NCBI RefSeq assembly: GCF_002101675.1
Contig: NZ_LQOY01000260.1
Location: 1 to 64,000, forward strand
Direction: 5' to 3'
DNA length: 64,000 nucleotides
DNA from: Mycobacterium gordonae
GTDB lineage: Bacteria; Actinomycetota; Actinomycetes; Mycobacteriales; Mycobacteriaceae
Part shown: positions 1-8,000 of the stretch, one piece after another
How positions within the stretch are numbered: the stretch's first letter is position 1
Layout: every line of letters starts with the position of its first letter
Made by a program: the position numbers and the translations under genes
Notes under the pieces: generated by a model
What the model was told of the DNA's origin: nothing
The model's database searches: none
What the model saw: only the letters and a program-made list of their open reading frames with translations

Positions 1-702
1 CAACCCGCCCACCCCACCGGCGCCGCCCGCACCACCGGCCCATCCGGTACCGCCGATGCCGCCGGTGCCGATCAACCCGGCATTCCCGCCGATTCCGCCG
101 GTCAGGGGCAGCACACCTCCGGTCGGGGAATAGCCGGCACCGCCGTCGCCGAGCAGGAAGCCGCCGGCCCCGCCGTTAGGCTGAGCCGCTGTTCCCGCGG
201 CACCGTTGCCGATCAGGTCGCGGCCGAACAACGCCTGGGTGGGCGCGTTGACGATCGGGTCGACCGCCTGGCCGAAGGGGCTGGCAATCCATGCCTGCCC
301 GGCCTGGTGAACCGGCTTGTACACAAGGGCCTGAAACGCGCCGGAAGTAAATTCGTTCAGCGCTTCCACCGGAGCGGCCGCGAAACCGCCGCCGAGCAGG
401 GTGGCCTCCAATTGCGCGAGAATCGCCGCTTCGGCGCCGCCGTAGGAGGCCGCCGCGGCGCCGAGGTTCTTGACGAATTCCTGGTGGTAGACGGCCGCCT
501 GCGCCGCGGCCGCCCGGTAGTCGGTGGCGTGGGTCCCGAACAGTGACGCGATCGCGACGGACACTTCGTCGGCCGCCGCGGCGGCCAGCTGAGTCGTCGG
601 GATCGCCGCGGCCAGGTTGCCGGCACCGACGGCCGATCCGATCTGTCCTGCGTCTGCCGCCGCCGTTTCGATCATGTCCAGTGCCGCGACCACAAATGAC
701 AT
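1..702 (-). CDS. PE_PGRS family protein, 5' part (cut by window edge)
   Basis: Read on the minus strand from ATG at 702, the frame stays open for 234 codons to the window edge. Residues 1 to about 95 form a PE domain: it starts MSFVVAALDMIETAAADAG and continues with alanine-rich helices and PTTQLAAAAADEVS. A linker of about 80 residues follows, containing the LIGNGAAGT motif that marks the switch to the PGRS part. After that come Gly-Gly-X repeats such as GGAGGFLLGDGG and LIGTGGIGGTG. Such proteins are exported by ESX-5 to the cell surface. A GGAG ribosome site lies just upstream of the ATG. The C-terminal repeats lie outside the window, so total length is unknown. Confidence 0.9.
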   Translation of the reverse strand, partial: MSFVVAALDMIETAAADAGQIGSAVGAGNLAAAIPTTQLAAAAADEVSVAIASLFGTHATDYRAAAAQAAVYHQEFVKNLGAAAASYGGAEAAILAQLEATLLGGGFAAAPVEALNEFTSGAFQALVYKPVHQAGQAWIASPFGQAVDPIVNAPTQALFGRDLIGNGAAGTAAQPNGGAGGFLLGDGGAGYSPTGGVLPLTGGIGGNAGLIGTGGIGGTGWAGGAGGAGGVGGL

Positions 703-864
703 TTCGCTACTCCTCGATGCGTAATTCAGCCCGCTCGACATCTTGGCACTCGACGCAGCAAAAAGTGGTGGAATCGGCGACTTCGCGTGTCGCCGGAAGC
801 CGCACCGGCTGCGATCCCGTGGCAACCGCCGCCTTGCCTGCAAAACAGGGCGATGCGAGCCCCC

Positions 865-911
865 TTGACGATAGGCTGAACGCGCGTTTAGTGTACTGAA
901 CATGCGTTCAG
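865..911 (+). promoter_or_regulatory. raaS promoter with two tandem operator-like palindromes
   Basis: TTGACG at 865-870 and TAGTGT at 889-894 are separated by 18 bp and form a good SigA-type promoter. Two palindromes of the form TGAAC-N4-GTTYA occupy 877-890 and 897-910, exactly 20 bp apart; the first overlaps the -10 element and the second overlaps the start codon of the TetR gene. The expected transcription start falls at or next to the ATG at 902, so the mRNA is probably leaderless. Binding by the encoded TetR protein is inferred from position and symmetry. Confidence 0.65.
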
Positions 912-1540
912 CCGACCTGACTGCGGTGGCCCGGATACGCGATGCGGCCATCGAGCAATTCGGTGAGCACGGATTCGGGGTGGGCCTGCGCAGCATCGCC
1001 GAAGCGGCCGGGGTGAGCGCAGCGTTGGTCATCCACCATTTCGGGTCCAAGGACGGCCTGCGGAAGGCCTGCGACGAATTCGTCGCCGAGGAAATCCGCA
1101 CCGGCAAGTCCGCGGCGATGCGGTCCAACGACCCGGCCACCTGGCTGAGTCAGATGGCCGAGGTCGAGTCCTATGCGCCACTGATGGCATACCTGGTCCG
1201 CAGCATGGTGTCCGGCGGTGAACTGGCGAAAATGTTGTGGCAGCGCATGATTGACAACGCCGAGGCGTACCTGCAGGAAGGCGTGCAGGCCGGCACTGTC
1301 AAGCCGAGTCGCGACCCGAAGGCCAGGGCCAAATATCTGGGCATCACCAACGGCGGCGGGTTCCTGCTCTATCTGCAAATGCACGAGACGCCAACCGATT
1401 TGCGCGCGGTGCTGCGCGACTATGCCCGTGACATGGTGCTGCCCGCTCTGGAGATCTATTCCCAGGGCCTGCTGACCGATCGCACCATGTACGACGCGTT
1501 TCTCGCCGAAGAGAACCAAGGAGGGTCACATGACAAGTAA
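902..1540 (+). CDS. raaS: TetR-family repressor RaaS-like (Rv1219c homologue)
   Basis: 212 residues. An N-terminal TetR helix-turn-helix lies at about residues 28-55 (SIAEAAGVSAALVIHHFGSK), followed by an all-helical ligand-binding domain. The gene overlaps the downstream ATPase gene by 11 bp, and that gene's ribosome site GGAGG lies inside its 3' end. Gene order (TetR, ABC ATPase, permease) matches Rv1219c-Rv1218c-Rv1217c of M. tuberculosis, where RaaS represses the adjacent exporter and affects survival under antimicrobial stress. The ATG at 902 sits 7 nt after a TAGTGT -10 box, indicating leaderless translation. Identity with RaaS rests on synteny and sequence memory. Confidence 0.88.
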   Translation: MRSADLTAVARIRDAAIEQFGEHGFGVGLRSIAEAAGVSAALVIHHFGSKDGLRKACDEFVAEEIRTGKSAAMRSNDPATWLSQMAEVESYAPLMAYLVRSMVSGGELAKMLWQRMIDNAEAYLQEGVQAGTVKPSRDPKARAKYLGITNGGGFLLYLQMHETPTDLRAVLRDYARDMVLPALEIYSQGLLTDRTMYDAFLAEENQGGSHDK

Positions 1541-2459
1541 TTCCCAAGCGCCCATCGATGTTCGCGGTCTCACCAAGAACTTCGGCAATGTCCGGGCGCT
1601 CGACGGTCTCGACCTCACCGTGCACGAAGGAGAGGTCCACGGTTTCCTCGGACCCAACGGCGCCGGCAAGTCGACCACCATCCGCATACTTCTCGGGGTA
1701 GTCAAGTCCGATGGCGGTAGCGCGCGGCTGCTGGGCGGCGACCCGTGGAGCGACGCCGTCGCCCTCCATCGCCAAATCGCTTACGTGCCGGGCGATGTCA
1801 CATTGTGGCCGTCACTGACCGGTGGGGAGACGATCGACCTGCTGGCCCGGATGCGCGGCGGAGTCGACGCACGGTTGCGGGCCGAGCTGACGGAGCGCTT
1901 CGAGTTCGACCCGACCAAGAAGGTGCGCACCTACTCCAAAGGCAACCGCCAGAAGGTTTCGCTGATCTCGGCGTTTTCGTCACGGGCCAGGCTGCTACTG
2001 CTCGATGAGCCGACCAGCGGACTGGACCCGCTGATGGAGAACGTTTTTCAGCAATGCGTCACCGAAGCCCGGAACCGCGGCGTGACAGTACTGCTGTCCA
2101 GTCACATCCTGGCCGAGACGGAAGCGCTGTGCGAACGCGTGACCATCATCCAGGCGGGCAGGACCGTCGAGAGCGGCTCACTGGAATCCATGCGCCACCT
2201 CAGCCGGACCTCGATCAAGGCCGAATTAATCGGCGACCCCGGCGATCTCACCCGAATCAAGGGCGTCGCCGACGTCAGCTTCGAAGGCAACACGCTACGG
2301 GCTCAGGTCGACAGCGACAGCCTCGGAGAACTGATCCGGGCACTCGGCGATGCCGGGGTGCGCAGCCTGGTCAGCCAGCCGCCCTCGCTCGAGGAGCTGT
2401 TCATGCGTCACTACAGCACCGACGGCGCACGGGACGCTAAGGAGGTGGCGGCGCGATGA
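1530..2459 (+). CDS. ABC transporter ATP-binding protein (Rv1218c-like)
   Basis: 309-residue nucleotide-binding subunit of a drug-type ABC exporter. Walker A GPNGAGKST is at residues 41-49, the Q-loop region follows near 80-90, an atypical signature SKGNRQKV is at about 136-143, Walker B LLLLDE ends near 160 with the D-loop SGLD, and the switch histidine lies in LLSSHILAE. The C-terminal 80 residues form the extra domain usual in DrrA/CcmA-type ATPases. ATG at 1530 follows GGAGG. The stop overlaps the permease start (ATGA at 2456-2459), so the two subunits are translationally coupled. In M. tuberculosis this pair is linked to tetronasin-type and other drug efflux. The substrate here is not known. 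Confidence 0.93.
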   Translation: MTSNSQAPIDVRGLTKNFGNVRALDGLDLTVHEGEVHGFLGPNGAGKSTTIRILLGVVKSDGGSARLLGGDPWSDAVALHRQIAYVPGDVTLWPSLTGGETIDLLARMRGGVDARLRAELTERFEFDPTKKVRTYSKGNRQKVSLISAFSSRARLLLLDEPTSGLDPLMENVFQQCVTEARNRGVTVLLSSHILAETEALCERVTIIQAGRTVESGSLESMRHLSRTSIKAELIGDPGDLTRIKGVADVSFEGNTLRAQVDSDSLGELIRALGDAGVRSLVSQPPSLEELFMRHYSTDGARDAKEVAAR

Positions 2460-4084
2460 GCACTGCGCTGCTGGACCGGCCGGCCGTTGCGCCGCAAGGC
2501 AATTCGATTTTCACCGGGACGCTGGGGCTGCTACGACTGTACCTGCGCCGCGACCGGGTCTCGCTACCGCTGTGGGTGCTGCTGCTGTCAGTCCCGCTAG
2601 GCAGCGTGTACATCGGCAGCATCGAGAAGATCTATTCCACCGACGCCGAGCGGGCCGGATTCGCGGCCACCATCATGGCCAGCCCCGCTCAGCGCGCGCT
2701 CTACGGTCAGATCTACAACAACAGCCTGGGCGCCGTGGGCATCTGGAAAGCCGGGATGTTTCATACGCTGATTGCCGTGGCGGTCATTCTCACCGTCATT
2801 CGGCACACTCGGGCCGACGAGGAAACCGGCCGCGCGGAATTGATCGATTCGACCGCGGTAGGCCGCTATGCCAGCCTCACGGCGGCGCTGCTGCTGTCGT
2901 TCGGGGCCTCGGTGGTCACCGGGCTGATCGGTGCGGCCGGCCTGCTCACCACCGATGTCCCCCTGGGCGGTTCGCTGGCGTTCTGTGCGGCGCTGGCCGG
3001 GTCCGGCCTGGTGTTCACCGCGGTGGCCGCGGTCGCCGCACAGGTGTCACCCAGCGCCCGAGTTGCGCGTGGGTCAGCCTTCGCCGTGCTCGGCGTGGCG
3101 TTCAGCCTGCGCGCGGTCGGCGATGCGGGTTCCGGTGCGTTGTCATGGTTCTCGCCGCTGGGGTGGTCGCTGCAGGTCCGCCCGTTCGCCGGTGATCGCT
3201 GGTGGGTGTTGCTCCTGCACGTGGCGACGACCGTGGCCCTCACCGTGGTGGCGTACCGGCTGTTGGCAGGCCGCGACGTCGGTGCCGGACTGTTCGCCGA
3301 GCGCACCGGACGCGCTACCGCGTCGGCAGCACTTGGGGGCGTTTTCGGCTTGGCGTGGCGCCTTGATCGCGGCGCACTGACGGTATGGACGGTGGGGCTG
3401 GTGCTCTACGGGCTGCTGATCGGCAGTGTCACGCACGGCATCGGCGACGAAATGGGCGGCGCGGCCGGACGGGACATCCTGGCGCGACTTGGCGGCACCA
3501 GTGCGCTGGAGCAGGCCTTCATCACCGTGGGATTCGGCATGCTGAGCATGATCGCGGCCGCGTTCGCGGTCTCGTTATCGCTGCGCGTGCATCAGGAGGA
3601 GGCTAGTCAGCGCGCCGAAACCCTACTGGCCGGGTCGGTTTCGCGCTCCCGCCTGCTGGCGAGTCATCTGCTGATGGCGTTGGGCGGGTCGACGTTCGCG
3701 ATCCTGCTTTCCGGGTTGGCCGGCGGGCTGGCCTACGGCATGGCCGCCGGTGATGTAGCCGGCAAGCTGCCCATCGTCGTGGGCACCGCGGCGGTACAAC
3801 TGCCCGCCGTGTGGCTGCTGTCCGGGGTGACGATCGTCTTGTTCGGTGTCACACCGCGATTCACGCCGATCGCGTGGGGTGTGCTGGTCGGGTTCGTCGC
3901 GCTGTACCTGCTCGGCTCGCTGTCGGGATCACCGCAGTGGCTGCTCGACCTGGAGCCGTTCGCGCACACACCGCGAGTCGGCCACGATTTCACCGCGGTG
4001 CCGCTGCTCTGGTTGCTGGCCGTCGACGCGGTGCTGATTGGACTGGGCGCCATAGCCTTTCGCCGGCGAGACCTACGGTCATGA
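2456..4084 (+). CDS. ABC exporter permease (Rv1217c-like)
   Basis: 542-residue polytopic membrane protein that partners the preceding ATPase. The first hydrophobic segment is at about residues 35-55 and roughly a dozen more follow in two halves, the second beginning near residue 300. This is the fused double-permease layout of ABC-2 exporters. A conserved stretch, EEASQRAETLLAGSVSR, lies in the loop between segments of the second half. It overlaps the ATPase gene at its start and the next gene at its end (ATGA at 4081-4084), so all belong to one operon headed by raaS. No frameshift or truncation is seen. Confidence 0.92.
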   Translation: MSTALLDRPAVAPQGNSIFTGTLGLLRLYLRRDRVSLPLWVLLLSVPLGSVYIGSIEKIYSTDAERAGFAATIMASPAQRALYGQIYNNSLGAVGIWKAGMFHTLIAVAVILTVIRHTRADEETGRAELIDSTAVGRYASLTAALLLSFGASVVTGLIGAAGLLTTDVPLGGSLAFCAALAGSGLVFTAVAAVAAQVSPSARVARGSAFAVLGVAFSLRAVGDAGSGALSWFSPLGWSLQVRPFAGDRWWVLLLHVATTVALTVVAYRLLAGRDVGAGLFAERTGRATASAALGGVFGLAWRLDRGALTVWTVGLVLYGLLIGSVTHGIGDEMGGAAGRDILARLGGTSALEQAFITVGFGMLSMIAAAFAVSLSLRVHQEEASQRAETLLAGSVSRSRLLASHLLMALGGSTFAILLSGLAGGLAYGMAAGDVAGKLPIVVGTAAVQLPAVWLLSGVTIVLFGVTPRFTPIAWGVLVGFVALYLLGSLSGSPQWLLDLEPFAHTPRVGHDFTAVPLLWLLAVDAVLIGLGAIAFRRRDLRS

Positions 4085-4755
4085 AGACGGTATTGAAACT
4101 CATCTCCTCGCTGCTGTACGGCGCGGTGGTGTACGGCGTGCTGGTGTTCGTTCCGGCGGGGACGTGGCACTACTGGCAGGGATGGGTGTTCGTCGCGATC
4201 ACGATGGGCTTGACCATTACCTCCAGCCTCTGGTTGGCCGTCAACAACCCGGCAGCGCTGCGGCGGCGCATGCAGGCCGGCCCGCGCGCGGAGGGCCGGC
4301 CCCTGCAAAAGGTGCTCATCACAGTCTTGTTTCTGATGAGTATGGGGGTCATGGCGTTCAGCGCGTTCGACCATCGGATGGGATGGTCGTCGGTCCCGCC
4401 GTGGGTGTCGGTCCTCGGCGACGTGATGGTCGCAGTCGGCCTGGCTTCGGCCTTGTTTGTCGTCGTCCAAAACAACTATGCCGCAGCTAATATCACGGTC
4501 GAAGAGGGGCAGACGCTCACCTCCGACGGCCTGTACGGCGTGGTCCGCCACCCGATGTACAGCGGGTCGCTAATCATGATGCTGGGTACGCCTTTGGCGC
4601 TCGGTTCGTACTGGGGACTGCCGATCGTCATGGCAGGCGTCGTGGCGCTGGTGCTGCGGATCCTCGATGAGGAGGAATTGCTCCGAGCCGAACTGGCGGG
4701 GTATCCCGAATACGCCCAGCGGGTGCGCTACCGCCTGGTCCCGCACGTCTGGTAG
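4081..4755 (+). CDS. Isoprenylcysteine carboxyl methyltransferase-like membrane protein (Rv1216c-like)
   Basis: 224 residues with four to five predicted membrane segments. The C-terminal part carries the ICMT/PEMT-type motif LYGVVRHPMYSGSLIMMLG, then LALGSYWG and ILDEEELL, which in this superfamily form the S-adenosylmethionine pocket and active site. Bacterial members methylate diverse lipids or small molecules rather than prenylated proteins, so the substrate is open. ATG at 4081 overlaps the permease stop by 4 bp. A longer upstream reading frame exists but runs inside the permease gene and is not used. The homologue in M. tuberculosis has the same place and about the same length. Confidence 0.85.
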   Translation: MKTVLKLISSLLYGAVVYGVLVFVPAGTWHYWQGWVFVAITMGLTITSSLWLAVNNPAALRRRMQAGPRAEGRPLQKVLITVLFLMSMGVMAFSAFDHRMGWSSVPPWVSVLGDVMVAVGLASALFVVVQNNYAAANITVEEGQTLTSDGLYGVVRHPMYSGSLIMMLGTPLALGSYWGLPIVMAGVVALVLRILDEEELLRAELAGYPEYAQRVRYRLVPHVW

Positions 4756-4770
4756 CTGGCGGCCTTCGCC

Positions 4771-4826
4771 GAGCAGACACAAAATCCCCTTGGAGCATAC
4801 GTTCCAGTGGGATTTTGCGTCTGCTC
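4771..4826. repeat. Long intergenic hairpin, copy 1 of a three-member family
   Basis: The arms GAGCAGACACAAAATCCC (4771-4788) and GGGATTTTGCGTCTGCTC (4809-4826) pair over 18 bp with one mismatch. A further short stem (TGGAGC/GTTCCA) surrounds the loop ATAC. It lies between two genes on the same strand. Two related hairpins occur at 20400-20455 and 52355-52410. There is no following T tract, so a classic terminator is not supported; function is unknown. Confidence 0.8.
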
Positions 4827-4860
4827 GCGCAAGGAGGCGACCCGTGTCTAAGGTAACGGC

Positions 4861-6543
4861 GTGGCGCGAGACCCAGCACCTGCCCTGGACCGGCCCTGGC
4901 GGCGTCCCGGCGTCGGCCGGTACGCGCTGGAGCGGGTCCGCGGTATCGCCCGGCCGCCGGTCACCGTCACCGACCCACCACCGGACCTCGTCATCGACCG
5001 CGACGTCGAAGTTCCCACCCGCGACGGAACGGTGCTGCGCGTCAACATCTTCCGCCAGGGCGAGTCCGGGGCACGGCCTGTCATTCTCAGCATCCACCCG
5101 TACGGCAAGGACAACCTGCCCCGCCGGCGGCGCAACCGCTGGACATTCTCGCCTCAATTCCGCGCTCTGCGCCAACCTGCACCGCTGACGTTCTCGGCGC
5201 TGACCGGGTGGGAAGCCCCCGACCCGGCGTGGTGGACCGCTCAGGGCTTCACCGTCGTCAATGCCGACTCACGCGGATGCGGACACTCCGACGGCACCGG
5301 AAAGCTGTTGTCCCGTCAGGAGGCCGAGGACACCTACGACCTGGTGCAGTGGGCGGCCGAACAGCCGTGGAGCGACGGACACGTCGTCATGCTCGGGGTG
5401 TCCTACCTGGCAATCAGCCAGTACGCGGTCGCGGCGCTCCGGCCGCCGGCTCTGTCGGCAATCTGCCCGTGGGAAGGCTTCACCGACGCTTATCGCGACC
5501 TGACCTTCCCCGGCGGTATTCGGGAGTTCGGCTTCACCAGGTTGTGGTCACGGATGGTGAGCCGGACCCGCCAGACCTACACCCTGCAACAGATGCAGGA
5601 CGAACATCCGCTGCGTGACGACACCTGGCGGTCCGTGGCGCCCGATCTGTCGGCGATCACCGTGCCGATGCTGGTCTGTGGCAGCTTCTCGGACAACAAC
5701 CTGCACAGCCGCGGCTCGGTCCGGGCGTTCACCGAGGCCGGATCCGCTGCGAAGCGGCTGTACACCCACCGCGGCGGCAAATGGGAGCGGTTCTACTCCC
5801 CGGATGCGCTGGACGAACAACTGCAGTTCTTCCGCGACGCGCTCGGCGGGGGGCTGGCCGCGTCCCGCAGTGTGCGGCTCGAAGTTCGTGAAGACCGCGA
5901 TACCGTGGCCTCGGTCCGCGAGGAGAGCGAGTGGCCGCTGGCCCGGACCCGGTGGCGGCGTCTGCATCTGGCAGGAGCCGGAGTTCTGGCGACCGAGGCG
6001 CCGACCACCGCCGGCAGCATCACATTCGAAACACATTCCCGCGCAGCGGCTTTCAGCTGGACCGTACCGGAGGACATCGAGTTGACCGGACCCATGGCCG
6101 CGCGGCTGTGGGTTCAACTGGACGGCTTCGACGACGCCAATATCTTTGTCGGGGTGGAGAAATGGCGAGACGGGCACTTCGTCGGCTTCGAGGGTTCTTA
6201 CGGTTACGGCCGAGACCGGGTCACCACCGGCTGGCAGCGGGTGTCGTTGCGTGCATTGGACGCCGAACTTTCCAAACCCTGGGAGCCGGTCCCGGCATGT
6301 GACCGGCCGCAGCCGGTACGTTCCGGCGAGGTGCTGGCCCTGGATGTGGCGCTGGGTCCGTCGGCCACGTTGTTCCGTGCCGGCGAACAGTTGCGCTTCG
6401 TGGTGGGCGGGCGGTGGTTGTCCGCGCGAAACCCGCTCACCGGCCAGTTCCCGGCCGCCTACCCTGACCCGCCGCGCGGTTTGGTGACATTGCGCTGGGG
6501 CCCCCGCTACGACGCGCATCTGCTGATCCCCGAGGTTCCCTAG
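4861..6543 (+). CDS. CocE/NonD-type alpha/beta hydrolase (Rv1215c-like)
   Basis: 560 residues. The N-terminal X-Pro dipeptidyl-peptidase (S15)-type hydrolase fold shows DVEVPTRDGTVLRVNIF at about 48-64, an oxyanion-type HPYGKD near 80, DSRGCGHSDG near 136-145 and the nucleophile in LGVSYLAIS (Ser at about 181). The C-terminal part is the jelly-roll domain of CocE-like esterases. Family members hydrolyse esters or amides of unknown physiological substrates. The GTG at 4861 has no close ribosome site, whereas AAGGAGG at 4831-4837 is well placed for an out-of-frame GTG at 4844. The length from 4861 matches the homologue I recall. It converges on glgC with a gap of 16 bp. Confidence 0.85.
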   Translation: MARDPAPALDRPWRRPGVGRYALERVRGIARPPVTVTDPPPDLVIDRDVEVPTRDGTVLRVNIFRQGESGARPVILSIHPYGKDNLPRRRRNRWTFSPQFRALRQPAPLTFSALTGWEAPDPAWWTAQGFTVVNADSRGCGHSDGTGKLLSRQEAEDTYDLVQWAAEQPWSDGHVVMLGVSYLAISQYAVAALRPPALSAICPWEGFTDAYRDLTFPGGIREFGFTRLWSRMVSRTRQTYTLQQMQDEHPLRDDTWRSVAPDLSAITVPMLVCGSFSDNNLHSRGSVRAFTEAGSAAKRLYTHRGGKWERFYSPDALDEQLQFFRDALGGGLAASRSVRLEVREDRDTVASVREESEWPLARTRWRRLHLAGAGVLATEAPTTAGSITFETHSRAAAFSWTVPEDIELTGPMAARLWVQLDGFDDANIFVGVEKWRDGHFVGFEGSYGYGRDRVTTGWQRVSLRALDAELSKPWEPVPACDRPQPVRSGEVLALDVALGPSATLFRAGEQLRFVVGGRWLSARNPLTGQFPAAYPDPPRGLVTLRWGPRYDAHLLIPEVP

Positions 6544-6559
6544 GCGGTGCGGCGACCCT

Positions 6560-7774
6560 TTAGATCCAGACGCCCTTGCCTACCGCCACCACTCCGCCGG
6601 CGCTGATCGCGAACCGCTCGCGGTCCTTCTCCAGGTCGACCCCGACCATCTCGCCGGGCCCCACGACCACGTTCTTGTCCAGGATCGCGTGGCGCACCAC
6701 CGCGCCGCGGCCGACGCGCGCGCCGGGCATGATCACGCTGCCCTCCACGATCGCGCCGTCATCCACGACGACGTTCGATGACAGCACCGAATTGCGCACC
6801 GACGCCGCCGAGATGATGCTGCCGGCACCCACCACAGATTCCTGGGCCGAGCCGCCGTTAACGAACTTCGCCGGCGCCAGGTTCTCCGACTCTCCCCGGA
6901 TCGGCCAGCGCTTGTTGTACAGGTTGAAGACCGGGTGCACTGACACCAGATCCATATGCGCGTCGTAGAACGCGTCCAGCGTTCCCACATCGCGCCAATA
7001 ACCTCGGTCCCGGTCCGTGGCGCCGGGCACCTCGTTGTCCTTGAAGTCGTAGACGGCGGCCAACCCGTCCTCGACGAGTCTCGGAATGATGTCCCCGCCC
7101 ATGTCATGGTCGGAGTGGTCATCGTCGGCGTCGGCGCGAATCGCATCGATGAGCACCTTGGTGGTGAAGATGTAGTTGCCCATCGAGACGAACGTGCTGG
7201 AGGGATCGTCGGGGGTGCCCGGCGGGTCCAACGGCTTTTCGACGAATTCCCGGATCCGGCCCGACTCGTCGGCGTCGATGCAGCCGAAGGCGCTCGCGTC
7301 GGTCCGCGGCACTCGGATACCGGCCACCGTGGCACCGGCTCCGCTGTCGATGTGGAACCGCACCATTTGCTCGGGATCCATGCGGTAGACGTGATCGGCG
7401 CCGAAAACCACTATGTAGTCGGGATCTTCGTCGTGGATCAGGTTGAGCGACTGGTAGATGGCGTCGGCTGAACCGGTGTACCAGCGGGGGCCGAGGCGCT
7501 GCTGGGCCGGAACCGGGGTGATGTACTCGCCGGCCAAACCTGATAGACGCCAGTTCTGGGATATATGGCGGTCCAGCGAGTGCGATTTGTACTGCGTAAG
7601 CACGCAAATCCGCAGATAGCGGGCGTTCACCAGGTTGGATAGCACGAAGTCGATCAGCCGGTAGGCCCCGCCGAAGGGAACCGCGGGCTTGGCACGGTCG
7701 GCGGTCAAGGGATAAAGCCGTTTGCCCTCACCACCGGCCAGCACGATGCCGAGCACGTGCGGCGCTTCCCTCAT
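6560..7774 (-). CDS. glgC: Glucose-1-phosphate adenylyltransferase
   Basis: 404 residues, the usual length. The enzyme makes ADP-glucose from ATP and glucose-1-phosphate. The nucleotide-binding signature GGEGKRLYPLTADRAKPAVPFGG is at about residues 13-35, the ADP-glucose signature VFGADHVYRMD near 125, and the substrate lysine region VEKPLDPP near 195. The C-terminal third is a left-handed beta-helix with hexapeptide repeats (GARVGRGAVVRHAIL). The gene is divergent from glgM, the enzyme that uses ADP-glucose, with 226 bp between the two starts. It is intact. Confidence 0.96.
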   Translation of the reverse strand: MREAPHVLGIVLAGGEGKRLYPLTADRAKPAVPFGGAYRLIDFVLSNLVNARYLRICVLTQYKSHSLDRHISQNWRLSGLAGEYITPVPAQQRLGPRWYTGSADAIYQSLNLIHDEDPDYIVVFGADHVYRMDPEQMVRFHIDSGAGATVAGIRVPRTDASAFGCIDADESGRIREFVEKPLDPPGTPDDPSSTFVSMGNYIFTTKVLIDAIRADADDDHSDHDMGGDIIPRLVEDGLAAVYDFKDNEVPGATDRDRGYWRDVGTLDAFYDAHMDLVSVHPVFNLYNKRWPIRGESENLAPAKFVNGGSAQESVVGAGSIISAASVRNSVLSSNVVVDDGAIVEGSVIMPGARVGRGAVVRHAILDKNVVVGPGEMVGVDLEKDRERFAISAGGVVAVGKGVWI

Positions 7775-7874
7775 GGCTCAAACCTATCGGCAGCCACCGA
7801 GCGCTGCCACCGGTAGGTCCCCGATTGTCCAGTCACTAGACGAGCGGCTATTTAAGCAAATTGTTGCAGTTCGG

Positions 7875-7990
7875 GCCCCTCCTGTCCAGCTCCTCACCAG
7901 CCCGCCCGGCGGGCTGCGTCGTCGCCGGCCCCGCCCCTCCCGTCCAGCTCCTCAACAGCCCGCCCGGCGGGCTGCATCGTCGCCGAACTA
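7875..7990. repeat. Two tandem 58-bp repeats, each with a GC palindrome
   Basis: Units at 7875-7932 and 7933-7990 match at 50 of the first 54 positions. Each carries the perfect palindrome AGCCCGCC-C-GGCGGGCT (7899-7915 and 7957-7973). They fill the divergent promoter region between glgC and glgM, ending next to the glgM -10 box. The spacing of palindromes is 58 bp. Function is unknown; it could be a regulatory array or a small MIRU-like repeat. Confidence 0.85.
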
Positions 7991-7994
7991 ACGT
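7989..7994 (+). promoter_or_regulatory. Candidate -10 element of glgM (leaderless start)
   Basis: TAACGT fits the mycobacterial TANNNT -10 consensus and ends 6 nt before the ATG at 8001, so transcription would begin at or next to the start codon. No clear -35 hexamer is seen; the place where it would lie is inside the second 58-bp repeat. Confidence 0.4.
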
Positions 7995-8000
7995 TCGGGT

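Noticed and set aside
5548..6519. A 323-codon antisense frame in the hydrolase gene
   Set aside because: It lies wholly inside the hydrolase frame, without a ribosome site or a family match.
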